The notes: generated by a model not told the origin, from the letters alone. 64,000 nucleotides of DNA from Carettochelys insculpta (GCF_033958435.1 NC_134139.1:205575501-205639500); one strand, 5' to 3'; counted from the first letter of the stretch, positions 10,335 through 22,609 are shown. A program made the numbers and translations.

Positions 10335-12060
10335 TGTGAGCGTCTGATCTCTGATATAACACAGGCCATAAACTCCTCCAAAGTCATGCAGAAAGCAGAT
10401 CCTTTAGAAAAATATTCAATCTTGATTTAAAAGTTGCCAGTGATGGAGAATTGTTCCAATGGTTAAGTACCTTCTCTGAGCCCTTATTTCGGATTTGAAT
10501 GTGTCTAACTTAAAGTTCCAGCTATGTTATACTGCTCTTTGCTAGGCTTATTACTGAATACCCTCCCCAGTGCCCCCCCATGTGATATGTATAGACTATA
10601 ATCAATTTATCCTTCATTCTTCTGTTTGTTAAGATAGACTCAGGGAGCACAATCTGTGTATCGCTATAAGGCATATTTTCTAATCCTTTAATCATGCTTG
10701 TGGCTCTTGTCTGAACCTGCTCCAATTTCTCCTTGAGCTGGGAGCACCAGAACAAGACATTATTCCAGCAGAAGTTGCAGCAGAGCCAAATGCATAGGTA
10801 CAATAATCCCCCTACTCCTACTTGAGATTCTCCTGTGATGCTTCCCTGAATCGCATTAGCTCTCGGAGCCCTAGCATCAAACTGAGAGCTCACATTCAGC
10901 TTATTATCCACACAGCTTCCACATCTTTTTCAGACTCCTTGGTTCCCATGTTAAGCTGCCCCAGCCTGTATTTACAGGCAATATTCTTTGTTCCTAAATG
11001 TATATATATATTGACATTGAGTCATGTTAAAATGCATATTGTTTCTTTGTGCCCAGTTTCTTAAGGGATTCTTACCTGTCCTCTTCATTATTTACAACTC
11101 CTCAGATACCTGTGTCATTTGCAAACTTTTATCAGTGATGATTTTATGTTTTCTTCCGGGTCATTGATAAAAATGTTAAATAGCATAGGGCCAAGAATCG
11201 ATTCCTACAGAATCCCACTAGAAACACATCCATTTGATGATGATTCTCCATTTCCAGTTACCTTTTTAGCCTGTCAGTTTGCCAGTTATTAATCTATTAA
11301 ATCTGTCATGTTAATTTTACATCATTCTAGTATTTTAATAAAAAGTTGTGCAGTACCATGTCCAAGTATGTTACATTACTTGTTACTACATCAACCACAC
11401 ACAGTCTTCTCAAAGATTGTTTGACATTATTTGCTTGCCATAAATCCAAGTTGATTTGCACTAATTGCATTGCCTTCCTTTAATTCTTTATTGAGTTTCA
11501 TATCAGCTGCTCTGTTAACTTACCTAAGATCAAATTCAGACTGACAGCCTACAGTTATCTCAGTCTTCCTGTTTACTTTGTTAAAATACTTTACATCATT
11601 AACTTTAATCCAGTATTCAGTGTCCCAAAGCTTATAGATAAGAAACATAAATTTCTAGTGTGCTCTTCAGTCAACTCTTTCAAAGCTCTTGGCTGCATTT
11701 TATCTGATCCTGCTGATTTAAAAATGTCTGTCTTTAATAACTGCTGTTTGAAAAGTTTAATAACTAGAATATTATATGGTATGACTACCTCATTGCTTTT
11801 AAGAGACCCAAAACAGAAATATTTATTGAACGCCTCTACCTTCTTTGCATTATTATTTATATTTTTACCTTTTCCATTTTAGATTTGTCCAGTATCATTG
11901 TTCAGACTCTTCAAACTCCTTTTTATTGTGTTTAATTCTGCTGGCCATAGATTTCTCCTCATATGCTTTTGCTTCTCTTATCAATTTTCTACAATTTCTA
12001 GCTCCTGATTTGTATTCACTACTATAAACTTCCCACTTTTTCCATTTGTTCAAACCTTAC
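10335..12060 (-). mobile_element. CR1 LINE, antisense, degenerate ORF2
   Basis: Read on the - strand, it runs from the region before the polymerase (about 12060) through the YRPVSLT-type motif (about 11555-11530), the active-site region at 11112-11130 and the QTRATSMIKGLENMPYSD segment (10740-10660) to the 3' end near 10335. The active-site box reads F-A-N-D, so an Asp is lost. Many indels and stops are present. The + strand of this region is T-rich and only looks open by chance. Confidence 0.85.
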
Positions 12061-12584
12061 CTTTTGAATAGTGATTGCTGGATGTGTGAAGAACTGCACA
12101 CTTACTGGCAGCATGTTTCTTGGAAAATGAGCACAAATTATACACAACAATCACACACTGACAAATATTAGCCTGAAATTTGTTTGTGAATCTAGCAGTT
12201 ACTTCCCAGAGCACATCTCCAGTCTATATTCAAATGGTGAGTCCTCTTTAAAGACAGACACACTGTCAGGATACTGTGGGTAGCTTCCTCACTGCCTGTG
12301 TTATAGCATTTTTCTGAAAAAGCAGATCAACCTTTACTAGTGCCTTATCTCTCATGAAGACGACATTTTAAAAGAGAAACAACCAGAAACTGGAAGGAGT
12401 ATGATTTGTGGGTCAATTTGGTATAAAAAATGTGAAATATAAACCTCTTTGCCCTGTCAGTGCTTATCAAAGCTGCTTGAAAAAAAGAAAAAGACAGTTT
12501 TGTGAAATATTGAAATATCTAAGTTATTTTCTTTCTGAAATGGACATTTTCTGTTAAATTCTTTTCTCAAAAATCAAATTTGGG
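12061..12584. other. No gene seen
   Basis: AT-rich, apparently unique sequence with no recognisable exon or repeat. Confidence 0.5.
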
Positions 12585-12712
12585 GGCTCTTTTGAAAGAA
12601 GAATATGCAAGTAAGATGCCAGATATGTAAATCTGTGCCTCAATTACATTTTCAATGTCCTTCATATGTCCTTCCTCTTTCGAAAGAGGAATGCTAGTGT
12701 CGACGCAGCCCA
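12585..12712 (+). mobile_element. MITE fragment, right end
   Basis: CTCTTTCGAAAGAGGAATGC, then TAGTGTCGACGCAGCC, resembles the GTAGACGCAGCC terminus of the Harbinger derivatives. The upstream part lacks the matching left end, so it is truncated or decayed. Confidence 0.45.
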
Positions 12713-12954
12713 TGATTTGTACCATTTAGAAAGTTAAGTTACTCCCATCTCCAAGCTTTACCTGCCTCAGCCCTTAAATCTGCCTCCCCATCCCTAAGCT
12801 TTGTTCCCTGCATCCCACAAACCCATCTCCCCACCACCCCCATCCCCAGGCTTAACTCTTCTCAGCCCCAAACCCGTCCCTCATCTCTAGGCTTTACTTG
12901 CCTCAGCCCCCAAATCTGCCCCCTGCCCACATTGCCAGGATTAACCTGCCTCAG

Positions 12955-13390
12955 CTGACGAGCTGCTCCTGCTCCTCCGCGGTCGCCATTTCTCCCCGTC
13001 TGCTCCTCCCCCTGACTCCTTCTCAGAGGGGCTGCGCGGCTCCATCAGGGCAGACTTGGCCGCCCCACCGCTGAGCTCTCCTGCTCACTTCCCCCACCTG
13101 CAGCCCAGGTAGCTCCCTGCCCTGCCACCCTGAAATAATGGAACCAAATATAACTGGTTTAATGGCTGCATCCCTCCCGCTGCTCTGCCGGCTATTAAAC
13201 CAACATTTGGTTCCATTATTTCAGCTGTAGCAGGGCAGGGAGCCCCCCTGTGCTGCAGGTGGGGAAAGTGAGCCAGAGAGCTGGGGGAAGGGGCAACTGA
13301 GTCTGCCCCCGCTGGCACCGTGCAGACCAACTGAGAAGGAGTCAGGGAGAGGACCAGAGCGGGAGAAGCAGCAGCAGCTGCAGAGGAGGA
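12955..13390. repeat. GC-rich imperfect foldback, about 430 bp
   Basis: GAAATAATGGAACCAAATAT at 13132 pairs with ACATTTGGTTCCATTATTTC ending at 13222. Pairing extends outward with interruptions through CTCCCTGCCCTG/CAGGGCAGGGAG, CCCACCTGCAG/CTGCAGGTGGGG and CTGACTCCTTCTC/GAGAAGGAGTCAG. The loop lies around 13165-13195. It is probably a non-autonomous DNA element, but no clear terminal motif or target duplication was identified. Confidence 0.6.
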
Positions 13391-16300
13391 CAGAAGGCCA
13401 TGGTCCCTAGCCCCAAAGAATGTACAGCCTGCAGTTTAGACCCAAGGAGGCCACAGGCAGAGGAAGAAAGGGGATTGCACCTATATGCTCACACAGTTCC
13501 TCACTTTGGATTGAATTAACCCCTGCGGAGGAGGCTAGCACAAGGGTTATATGTCGCTGAAGCCCTGAAATGCTCTCCTCAGGGCCACCGAGACCTTTAA
13601 GCTACTGTCAGGCCCACTGGTGGGTTGGGGAAAGGAGGGAACAGCCATCGTCACCAGTACTGCAGCTGTGGTGAAGGCTAGAGCCACAGGTCATTCAAAT
13701 GGGCACCAGATCACCATTCTGCAAGTTCTAGGCAGCTTTCAGGGCTGCCTAGGTGAGGCTCAGGGCAGAGCATTCCAGGCAGGCTGACAACCCTCAGCTC
13801 CACCTCTTCCATTGAGGCCTCATCCCTTTCTGGGTCATGGAACCAGCCCCACTGCGTCCTTGCCCAGCAAGTCCGTCAGCCCACCTTGTCACTGTGTTAC
13901 TCCTCTGCCTTAACAAGAGTGAGCTTTGTGGGATATTAGGCAGTGTCAGCTTCCTGCCACACCAGTCTGTCTGCTTCACCAGCACGCTCCTCAAGATTTT
14001 GCCAGTCTTTATGAAAACTTTGACAAAACAAGACTACGGCATCTCAGGTCGCCTCACCACTCTCTACCTTTCAGTTTCTATAGAGGCTATTCTCATGAGG
14101 TGATGTAATTTTTTGGGTTTTCGTAGATGATATATTCAGGTTTGTTTCAAATATCTGGCAGGGTTATACTCTCAAGGGCATATATTCTGTGCCGACTCTT
14201 AGAGATAAGATTTCTCTCACACCAGGGTCCGAAATAGAGAATAAATTGATCCATTTGGATCTAAGCTCAGGTCTTACGTTTTCCTCCAAGCTTATTCTCT
14301 CTTTCTAAATGCATTTTTGGTACTCTTGTGTTATATTTTGAAAGTTTTTTTTAAACGAGGATACGTTTCCGTGAAGATCACAACATATTTTTATCTTGTA
14401 TTGAAAATCCTGTAGGTTCATTAATATTAGTATGAATTATTACTGTAGCAGACATTTACATATTCAGTCCCATTACAATCCTGTTCAGTACAACCTGAAA
14501 AGAGGACAGAATGGTAGTACAGACACATTTAAAAATACATGGTCAGCATTTTCTACATCACCAAGGCTTTTATTATTATTGTGATTATTATTATTGCTTT
14601 GCAACATGACAGCTACATTTTCCTGCTTAAATCTAGTTTAATCAGCTGTTATGGCACCAGGTGTGAGTTTTCATAGTTCCACCAATGTGTCTACAAATGA
14701 TTACTTAGAACAATGCATTATTATGACTGCATGGACATTCTCTTCAGTCACCCATTTTTCTGTTTCGTATGTGTCGTCAGCACGAGATGTTATTATCGGT
14801 CCCAAATAAGCATTTTCTATTTGTGATCCCTAATCATGAGCTTTTGTCAAATAAAATGGGTACATTTATTTTTTTCCTCTTTATCACAAGATCATCTGCT
14901 AGTGAGGCTCTGAAAGAAAAAGCCACAGTAAATCTCCTTTATCTGTTGCTGAAGTTACAGATAAAATCCACCCAAGGGGCTGATGGAGAGTAGTGTCGGA
15001 AGGATTTCAGTTCAACTGAGCATGCGGCTTTCTTCTGTCTGTAATGAATCTTTGGGTGGGAGGAAATGTGGGGAATGTGTCAACCTTGCTGTTGTTCCTA
15101 CTGAATTAAGAAGCTATTTTGAAGCTTCATACTCTGAGTCTCCCTCTGAGGGCTGTTACCAGGCTGCATCACTGGATATGTGTTTTGAATCATCCGGTTG
15201 TTTTTTCTTCAAATTAAACCTGCAGTGCAGCAAAATATTTTCATTTTAGTGTAGTGCAGGCTGGGAGCAGATCTGACTGTGAAGTTGATAACGCTCACTG
15301 CAGTGGGGGGTTTTAAAATGTTTCCAAATAGTAAAGAGGGGCCTGCAAAGTTTTACTCAATTTTGGTCTCATATATGCCATCACTGGGTCCTGCAGAAAA
15401 CTTTGCTTTTGTTCTCATTAATGGTAAAGACCAGCAGGGAAATGAACAAGTTCTTCCTGGGTCCCTAGATTTGAAGGGCACAAGAGAGCTCTATAATCAG
15501 CTAGTCTGTCCTATTACACAGCAAAGTCCCTTGCAATTCAGTGTCCTTCATGAATCAACCCTGTAACTTCTGGGTGAGCGCCTTCCATAGCTGTTATGTC
15601 TGTCTGTAAACAAAGAGCAGCTTTCAGTGTGAAGGTTGTTCATGTTAGCTTAAAGGAAAACAGCTTAACAAGAAAGGACAAGTATTACGCCTCCTTGGGA
15701 GAGCACAATATATGTGGGTATATGGTGAAAGCAGCTGTCTTGAAAGAAAAGTGATCTCCAAAATGGAGTGCTTCACAGTGGATGAACAGATATACTCCAT
15801 AAAGTTGAATGGTGAATCATGAAGAAATGAGAGCCCCAACAATTTAGTAACTCAATGCACAACAATCACCAAGGGTCCAAACTGCTTTAATCCTGCTTTC
15901 CTCCTTTCTGGTCATAATTTTTCATCAGTCTTAAGGTACTATAGGAAAACGCTGGTATAAACAGCCCTCAGCAGGATGGTGGTAACATGATCCCTAGCAT
16001 CCTGGCTGTTCCGTGCATTAGCATATCAGAAAAACCCAAAGTAAGATAGTATACCGAATGTATTGGACCCCGACATGTATGCATGAAATGTGGGTAATAG
16101 TGAACACAAAGGCTATGGTTGCCCCAAGGGATGAGGATGTCTTTTAATAGTTCCTTGCTGTACACTTATCATTAGAAGAATTGTCTTGGTGAAGTGAATT
16201 AGTGGGAATTTTATTTTGGTTACAGTTGGTGTGGGCAATTGATGTGCTTTGTACTCTGAATAAATAGGAAAAGAACTGTTTCTTGTTAAACAGAGATACA

Positions 16301-16999
16301 AATCAAACCTTTGCATGGATGCTTGAGATGATGCTCTATGTAAAGCCAGATGTGAGAAAACTCCATAGATGGACAGTGTAAAATAGATTGTTGCTACTTC
16401 AGATTGGGTTCATTCAAGGATCTCTGCTGCTATTAGATATTGATTAGCTATATGCCCTTGGACTTGCCTTCTCTAGAGACCATCTTTTCATCTGTGTCAT
16501 GCTGACACAGTGAAGGTCAGTGCAGGATTTTGAGTGGGACTCCCTTAATTCAAGATGTTGTTGCTCTCAGGGCATTGCTCTTTACTGACTTTCAGGACGG
16601 GCTGGTGTAATGCCGACAGACAGAATTGAACCTGGGACCACTGGAGCTTAGTACGTGAGAGTGTACCACATGAGCTAAAAATAAACTGGCACTCAGCTAA
16701 GGCTGTAAAGAAGATTCATTCCCTCTAAATGCCACCACATAGGAAACTGAACCACACCCAGAAAGTGAGTGGATTATACTGCCAGGCTTTTTTTATGCTG
16801 AGTTTTGCAGAGTTGAGAATGGTAATTTTTTTTCCTCATCATCCCCTGTGAATTCTAACATCACTATTATACACAGTGCTTTTCTTTGAGTGAGTTTTTA
16901 AAATAATCATCAAAAAATGATGGCTACCTTGAGAACTGTTTTCCACATTCCTTCATACCTCCTTCACCATGTTTGGTGATTCCCATCTCTTGCTGTATT
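13391..16999. other. No gene; intron-like sequence
   Basis: No exon is recognised. A short ATT-rich run lies near 14570-14600. A decayed tRNA-like segment (GAACCTGGGACC, about 16620-16680) suggests an old SINE. Otherwise unclassified. Confidence 0.45.
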
Positions 17000-17000
17000 G

Positions 17001-17205
17001 TAGAGCAACGAAGGGTCCTGTGGCACCTTATAGACTAACAGAAAAGTTTAGAGCATGAGCTTTCGTGAGTTAACTCACTTCTTCAGATTCGTGAGTTAAC
17101 TCACGAAAGCTCATGCTCTAAACTTTTCTGTTAGTCTATAAGGTGCCACAGGACCCTTCGTTGCTCTACAGATCCAGACTAACACGGCTACCCCTCTGAT
17201 ACTTG
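17001..17205. mobile_element. Penelope-type tail pair as a perfect inverted repeat
   Basis: Bases 17001-17078 and 17091-17168 are exact reverse complements (78 of 78), separated by a 12-base spacer. Each arm holds the tail sequence AAAGCTCATGCTC...GTTAGTCTATAAGGTGCCAC. The right arm continues into CAGATCCAGACTAACACGGC and TACCCCTCTGATAC, the outer end of this family. Penelope-like elements are known for inverted and tandem partial copies. Confidence 0.8.
17051..17086 (-). ncRNA. Hammerhead-ribozyme-like motif in Penelope tail
   Basis: On the - strand: CTGAAGA (17086-17080, fits CUGANGA), an extra A, stem II GTGAG/CTCAC with a TTAA loop (17078-17065), GAAA (17064-17061), then GC-TCAT-GC-T-C (17060-17051). 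The last part forms a two-pair stem III with an A-U closing pair and C at the cleavage position 17051. Hammerheads with very short stem III have been reported in Penelope-like repeats. Against it: one extra A after the first core box and no clear stem I. Confidence 0.35.
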
Positions 17206-18274
17206 CTGTGTTGTGTATGCCTAGTTTAGGCTGTATCCTCCTTGGGACAGGGACCTGTCCTTCATTATTTCTCTGTAAAGCAGTGTTTCTTAAACTATGT
17301 TCCGTGGAACACTGATGTTCCGTGAACAACTCGCAAGTGTGCTGTGGTGGCATCTCAACTACCAGTGATGTATGGCTTATGTTTATATTTTGTGTTATTA
17401 AAACCAGACACAAGGTTATTTCTTCATTGCTATGATATCTGATTAAATTCCTTCATTTTGTTTTTGCTATATATGTTGCTGAGGTTTTTTTTTTTGCCTG
17501 CTAATTTGCTGAAGAAAATTTTCACAGGTATTCCATGTAAAAATATTACAGTTTGGTGTTCTGTGGTCTCAAAAAGTTTAAGAAACACAACTCTAAAGGG
17601 CATGCATGCTCATGATGCTATAGAATTGTTTCAAGTCAGACATATGACAAGTCACCTAAACTGAAGCAATATCTACCTCATGCCTAAGGGATCTAAAATT
17701 ATAAAGAATATGCGGTCATCTTTTTTATTTATGAATAATGTCCTGAATTTCAAAATGGTTTCACCTCACCCTGGCCTCCAGATGCTGTCAGACATTCCTA
17801 ACACTAGTGGAACAGTCTTGTTCATTTATAATTTACAGAAAATAATCTATAGCTTTTGACAAGCTCTGGTACTTAAGAGAAGGAAGTGATAAATAACTGG
17901 AGTGGAAGTAATGCCTGTTGACATCTTCCAGTTCAACACAAATTGGTAAGGCAGGTGCTGTCTTGACTCCACGTATTCTTAAATCACCTAACTGAGAGAG
18001 AACTACAGGTGAAAGAACTCTGAATCCCATTGGGGGTGTGTTTACTTCAGTTGCAGATTCTTTGATTGGAATTATTATTGGGAATAGTGCTGTTCCCATT
18101 CACGTCAGACTCAAACTTATTGAAAGAGGAATCCGGCCAACTGTGGGCTGACGTGAGTAATAAGCCTAGACATCCTTTTCTGCACTTAGGGTTGCATGAA
18201 AAGTGTACAGCTAGTTCCATGTCTTCAAGAAAAAATCAATTTGTAGATGAATATTTGTAGCTGATGGTATTCAT
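17206..18274. other. No gene seen
   Basis: AT-rich sequence with a T run at 17487-17497. No exon or classifiable repeat was found. Confidence 0.45.
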
Positions 18275-18600
18275 CGAACAGGGCTGACAGCCACTGTGGA
18301 CCCAGGAGCAAGATGGGAGAGGAGCCGGGCTCTGCACTCCTGGAAGGGGTGGGGGCAAGGACAGAAGAGGTGTGACCAAGGGCAGTCAGACCTTAGCACC
18401 ACCCAGACCATGGCACTGGGCCTCCCTTCCTTCCAGACACAGAGAGAGGCAAAGCAGTGCTGCCACAGCACTTCAAAGGGGCCTGGAGCTCTGGACACCA
18501 CTACTTTGTCAGTAGTGGCCAGAGCTCTGGGCCTCTTTGAATCACTGGGTCCTGGGGCAAATGCCCCCTTTGCCCCTCTGTCTCTAATAAAGTACAGTTT
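18275..18600. repeat. GC-rich interspersed repeat
   Basis: GCACTTCAAAGGGGCCTGGAG, CTGGGGCAAATGCCCCCTTTG and related phrases recur in a second, differently arranged copy at 55.7-56.05 kb (GGGGGCAGTTGCC, GCTTTGAAGTGCCG, GGAGCTCC). The class was not determined. Open frames here have no recognisable domain. Confidence 0.4.
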
Positions 18601-18603
18601 ACA

Positions 18604-18802
18604 TGGGGAAGGGATAGCTCAGTGGTTTGAGCGCTGGCCTGCTAAACGCAGGGTGATGAGCTCAATCTTTGCAGAGGCCATTTAGGGATCTGGGGCAAAT
18701 AGGTTTAAAGGGGAAAAAAAAAGTGGGGATGGTGCTTGGTCCTGCCAAGAAGACAGAGGAGTGGACTCAGTGACTTCCCAAGGTTCCTTACAGCTCTATG
18801 AG
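18604..18802 (+). mobile_element. tRNA-derived SINE with CR1-like 3' tail
   Basis: The head GGGATAGCTCAGTGGTTTGA matches a polymerase III A box (TAGCTCAGTGG at 18615-18625). A decayed B box lies near 18655-18667 (GATGAGCTCAATC). The tail GGTGCTTGGTCCTGCC...GTGGACTCAGTGACTTCCCA mirrors the CR1 3' end, as in the tRNA/CR1-tailed SINEs of turtles. Confidence 0.75.
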
Positions 18803-19624
18803 GGGTGTATCTCCATTTATTGTTATTCAAATGATGAGGTCACCTTTGTGCCTAATAGCATCTGTACTGCAGGCTCACTTTTTATCAATAAAATGAGTTG
18901 CCTGGTACACCGTCTGTGCCGAAATACCTCCCAGATACAGTGGGGTGAATAAAGGCTGCCATATTTTTGGGTGGTTCTGAAGAATCTATGAATGGAAGGG
19001 TTTCTGTAGGTATGTCACTGCACTAAAACATCTAACTACAAGAACTGTGAATGTGGCACAAAGTGTCATCTCAAAATGTTCTAATAGAGACTCAGAAAAG
19101 AAAGTAGATTGAAATTTTTGTGCATGTGCTAGGGATGAGCCCTCATTCCAAAAACTGGAAAATGTCTGCAAGTTTCTAGGACTTTAAGGAACTTTTTTTG
19201 AGGAAAGCTCGAGCTAATTACCAATAGCACTCTGGAATTTCCATTTCCTGTATTTCTACTGGGATTTCCAAGACCATGCTGCTTTTTTCTCTTCCAGTTT
19301 GTGGATAGTTTTTCTTGCATTAAACCTTGAGAAGTACTTCATCTGTTTCAAACCTACTTAGTTTCCTTGCCGTAATCATACAGCAGGGAGTTCTCACCTG
19401 CACCTAGTGAGCCTCATCATTTAGTTTTTTATATAGTAATAAATACAAGATACTTAACACTTCTTGGTCTAGAACTGGGATAATTTTTTGATCATTACTG
19501 TATGCATCAAAAATGCAGTTTCAGTTGACCCAAAATTATTTACGTGATTGTGGAATACTTTAGATCATTTTACAAAAATCATATTAGTATCACAAAAAAG
19601 CCAGGAAAGGAGGTCGTGCTAGTG
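18803..19624. other. No gene seen
   Basis: Apparently unique intron-like sequence. No exon was recognised. Confidence 0.45.
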
Positions 19625-20100
19625 TCACCTTATAATATTTACACTAGTGTACTCACCTAGGACACAGGAGGCCCACGTTCAAATCCCTGCTTTAGAGCAG
19701 GAAGGTGAGTACGCTAATCATAAGGCTATTGGCCATTCTGGGGTGGAGGTCTGTCCTGCTGAAACTGCTTCACTTTAAATAAATAATTAAATATTCATTA
19801 GAGAAAGGTCTGGAACTTGGGTCTTTGCTACCCCAGGGAGTACCTTAACCCTGGGTCTGTCGAGTCATTTGTTCTCCTGCTAGGTCCAATGACTATTCAT
19901 CCGTTTTATGCAAAGAGGAACAGCTTCAATAGCACAGAGGAGACCCTCTTTGACCTGACTTTGGAGGAGGGAGACTGGCATTAAAATCTCTGCTCCATAA
20001 TGGTGATTTGTACTCCTGAAACTGGGTCACCCATATCCCTTTAGTGAGGCTAAAAGGTCTCAGCTGGATACCACTACCACCTAGTTTTTCATTCAGCTGT
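19625..20100 (+). repeat. tRNA-like interspersed repeat
   Basis: AGTGTACTCACCTAGGACAC and CACGTTCAAATCCCTGC form tRNA-like A/B-box remnants. They are followed by an inverted counterpart (AGGTGAGTACGCTAATCATA) and a longer body. The arrangement resembles a dimeric or folded tRNA-derived repeat, not a working tRNA gene. Confidence 0.45.
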
Positions 20101-20427
20101 GTCTCTTATCACCTTCCACGCAATGTGGTTTATTTCTGTTAAGGTCCAGTTTATGACTTGCCTGGGAACTGGTGCATCATGTCAGAGGGGTGAGTCAGTG
20201 AGGTTACTCTGTTCTCTCCTCAGCACATAAATTAGTTACACTCTCAGTGCCTGCCTGAAGACCTGCTGATGTACACAGAAGGCATCATCCCAGAGAGTAG
20301 GCTTGATGTTCTGGATGAATAAGGAGGCAAGTTTGGGCTCTTTGTTAATACCTACAGCTTTATCCCAAAACAGCAGAATTTCTGCAAAAGTCCTTCTTTT
20401 TGTGCTACTAGCAGAAATACAAGCAAG

Positions 20428-20863
20428 GGCTACGTATACACTAGCCCCAAACTTCGAAATGGCCATGCAAATGGCCATTTCGAAGTTTACTAATGAAGCG
20501 CTGAAATACATATTCAGCGCCTCATTAGCATGTGGGCAGCCACGGTGCTTCGAAATTGCCGTGGCTCACCGCCACACGGCTCGTTCAGACGGGGCTCCTT
20601 TTCAAAAGGACCCCGCCTACTTCGAAGTCCTTTTATTCCTATGAGCAGATAGGAATAAGGGGACTTCGAAGTAGGTGGGGTCCTTTCGAAAAGGAGCCCT
20701 GTCTGAACGAGCCGCGCAGCGGCGAGCCATGTCAATTTCAAAGTGCTGCGGCCGCCCGCATGCTAATGAGGCGCTGAATATGTATTTCAGCGCTTCATTA
20801 GTAAACTTCGAAATGGCCATTTGCGTGGCCATTTTGAAGTTTGGGGCTAGTGTAGACATGGCC
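20428..20863. mobile_element. Palindromic Harbinger-type MITE, 436 bp
   Basis: The ends are GGCTACGTATACACTAGCCC and GGGGCTAGTGTAGACATGGCC, flanked by AAG at 20425-20427 and 20864-20866 (a 3-bp target duplication). The two halves are inverted copies along almost the full length (CTTCGAAATGGCCAT, GCGCTGAAATACATATTCAG, GGAGCCC, CTACTTCGAAGT blocks). It has no coding capacity. The terminal motif, 3-bp duplication and TTCGAA boxes link it to the Harbinger system. Confidence 0.9.
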
Positions 20864-20866
20864 AAG

Positions 20867-22094
20867 GGCTGAAGGACCAGGCTTCTGTTCAATGTAAACA
20901 CAAGGTCCTTGAGATTATGCAAAACCTTCCTCACATTATTAGCTCCTTAGTAGGGAACATGTTCATAAAGATTTTCAGGAGCAGGCCACTGAGCTTACAG
21001 AAAAATCCAAGCCTTTTAAAATTTAGCTGTCTTGTGATAATTTTCCCATGTGCAGTACACATTACCAACTAGGTGTATTCAGAGGTGGTTTGGTTTTTAT
21101 TTAATCATCTTCCAATGTACAAGCTCTTAGTCTTTGCTAGGAGCAGGATACACTACTAGATAGGTCTGTGGTCTGAGTCAATAGAGGAAATATTATATTC
21201 CTATCTGTCCTGAAATTTTTATTTGAGGTGATTTGGAGAAGGGGCAGCCTAAGGGGCAGGCCTCACTTCCCATGATCATCCCCTTCTGGCTGAGTGCATG
21301 TGTCTGCACTTTCCAACTCCTTCTCCTGGCTCCAGGACCAGATGGTGTCCCTGATGCCCCGCTGTCTGGATTGCCTAAGCTCAGGCTTTCTTCTCCCCCT
21401 CCAGTAGATACCAGGAGGTTGAGGGGGAGCCAGGCCTGCTCACTACTCTGGGTCCCAGCACAGGTACCCTGTAAATAGCAGATATCTGATGAGTTCTAAT
21501 TCTTGAGGTTTCACTGCTCTTCTCCTTCCCTGGGCCACTTCCCCAGAGGTCTGCACCAGCTTTGTGGACCCCTCAGGGCTTTGTCTGAAAATCCACAACA
21601 CCTCCCTATCTGTGGTTCTGCAACTCTTCCTAGCAGTCATGCCTGGTCTCTAGTAGCTGATGGGCTTGAGTCTGGTCAACAATCAGCTCTCTACACGGAG
21701 CTGTCCAAGGTACTGTTGCTTTCTCAGTCCCACAGCCTGAGCTCCAAGGAGGAACTGATTCTGGCACAGCAGCTTCTTTATACTGGCTTGCTGGGCCCTA
21801 ACTGGCTGCTTCCACTGCAGCCACTCTAGCCTGCCTGGAGGATTTCTCTCCTGCTCTTGTCCTGAGGTGGGGTGTGGCAAGACCACAAGCTTCCAGCAGT
21901 GGATATGGGGGCCTAGTCCACCACAACACGGGCAGACATAAAATAACCATATTTAAGATTTATTTTTAGCACATGAACAGCCTGTTCTTTCTTCATGACC
22001 CTAATGTAGGTCTGAGCTTCACCTTCAGCTTCATAGAATGGGAGGACAGATCTGCAGCTCATGAACTGCTGCCACCTAGTTTCAAAAAAAGCAA
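20867..22094. other. No gene; intron-like sequence
   Basis: A modestly GC-rich stretch (21230-21880) has open frames on both strands but no recognisable domain, splice pattern or homology. Confidence 0.45.
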
Positions 22095-22200
22095 CAACAA
22101 AACAGCAGTCATGGAGCACTTTGAAGACTAAGAAAGTAATTTATTAGGTGATGAGTTTTCCTGAGACAGACCCACTTCTTCAGATCTCATATCACCTACT
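22095..22200 (-). mobile_element. Penelope-type tail fragment
   Basis: Read on -, it runs AGATCTGAAGAAGTGGGTCT...GAAAACTCATCACCTAATAA...TTAGTCTTCAAAGTGCTCCATGACTGC, the same tail as at 7.9 kb. Confidence 0.75.
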
Positions 22201-22609
22201 TCCAGTGAAGTGAGGCTCTTTCACCTCTGGGTTTTATACTGCTGTCCAATGCCATAGTATCTGAGTGATTCTATTGTTCAAGTCTGTGTTGCGCTGTGTA
22301 AAGAGAAAGAAGTGTCTACATGGTGGGTTGAAGAACATGCCTTGTAGCTGCTTTCCTTCTCTGTGGAAATCCCTAAATTTCTTCCACAGGATTTGGCTTA
22401 TTCAGGTGTTCTCCTTGTCACTTATATGGAACAGTGCATGAATTATTATCTTTATTTTTCTATCTTCCTCTTCACAATGGTCGGTCAGTCTGTGGAACTT
22501 ATTATGGAATGTTGCAGAGGCCAAAAATAGAACTGGATTCTAAAAGAATAAGGCGAGTGTATGGAGGATAGGTCTATCAATATCTGTTAGCAAAGACAGA
22601 CGGAGACAC

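Noticed and set aside
16608..16710. GAACCTGGGACC tRNA-like phrase
   Set aside because: Too short and decayed to assign to a tRNA or a named SINE.
18604..18680. Possible tRNA gene
   Set aside because: A and B boxes are present, but the B box is decayed, the cloverleaf is not sustained, and a CR1-like tail follows, so it is a SINE.
19640..19720. tRNA-like segment
   Set aside because: Inverted tRNA-like pieces and a longer repetitive body point to an interspersed repeat rather than a tRNA gene.
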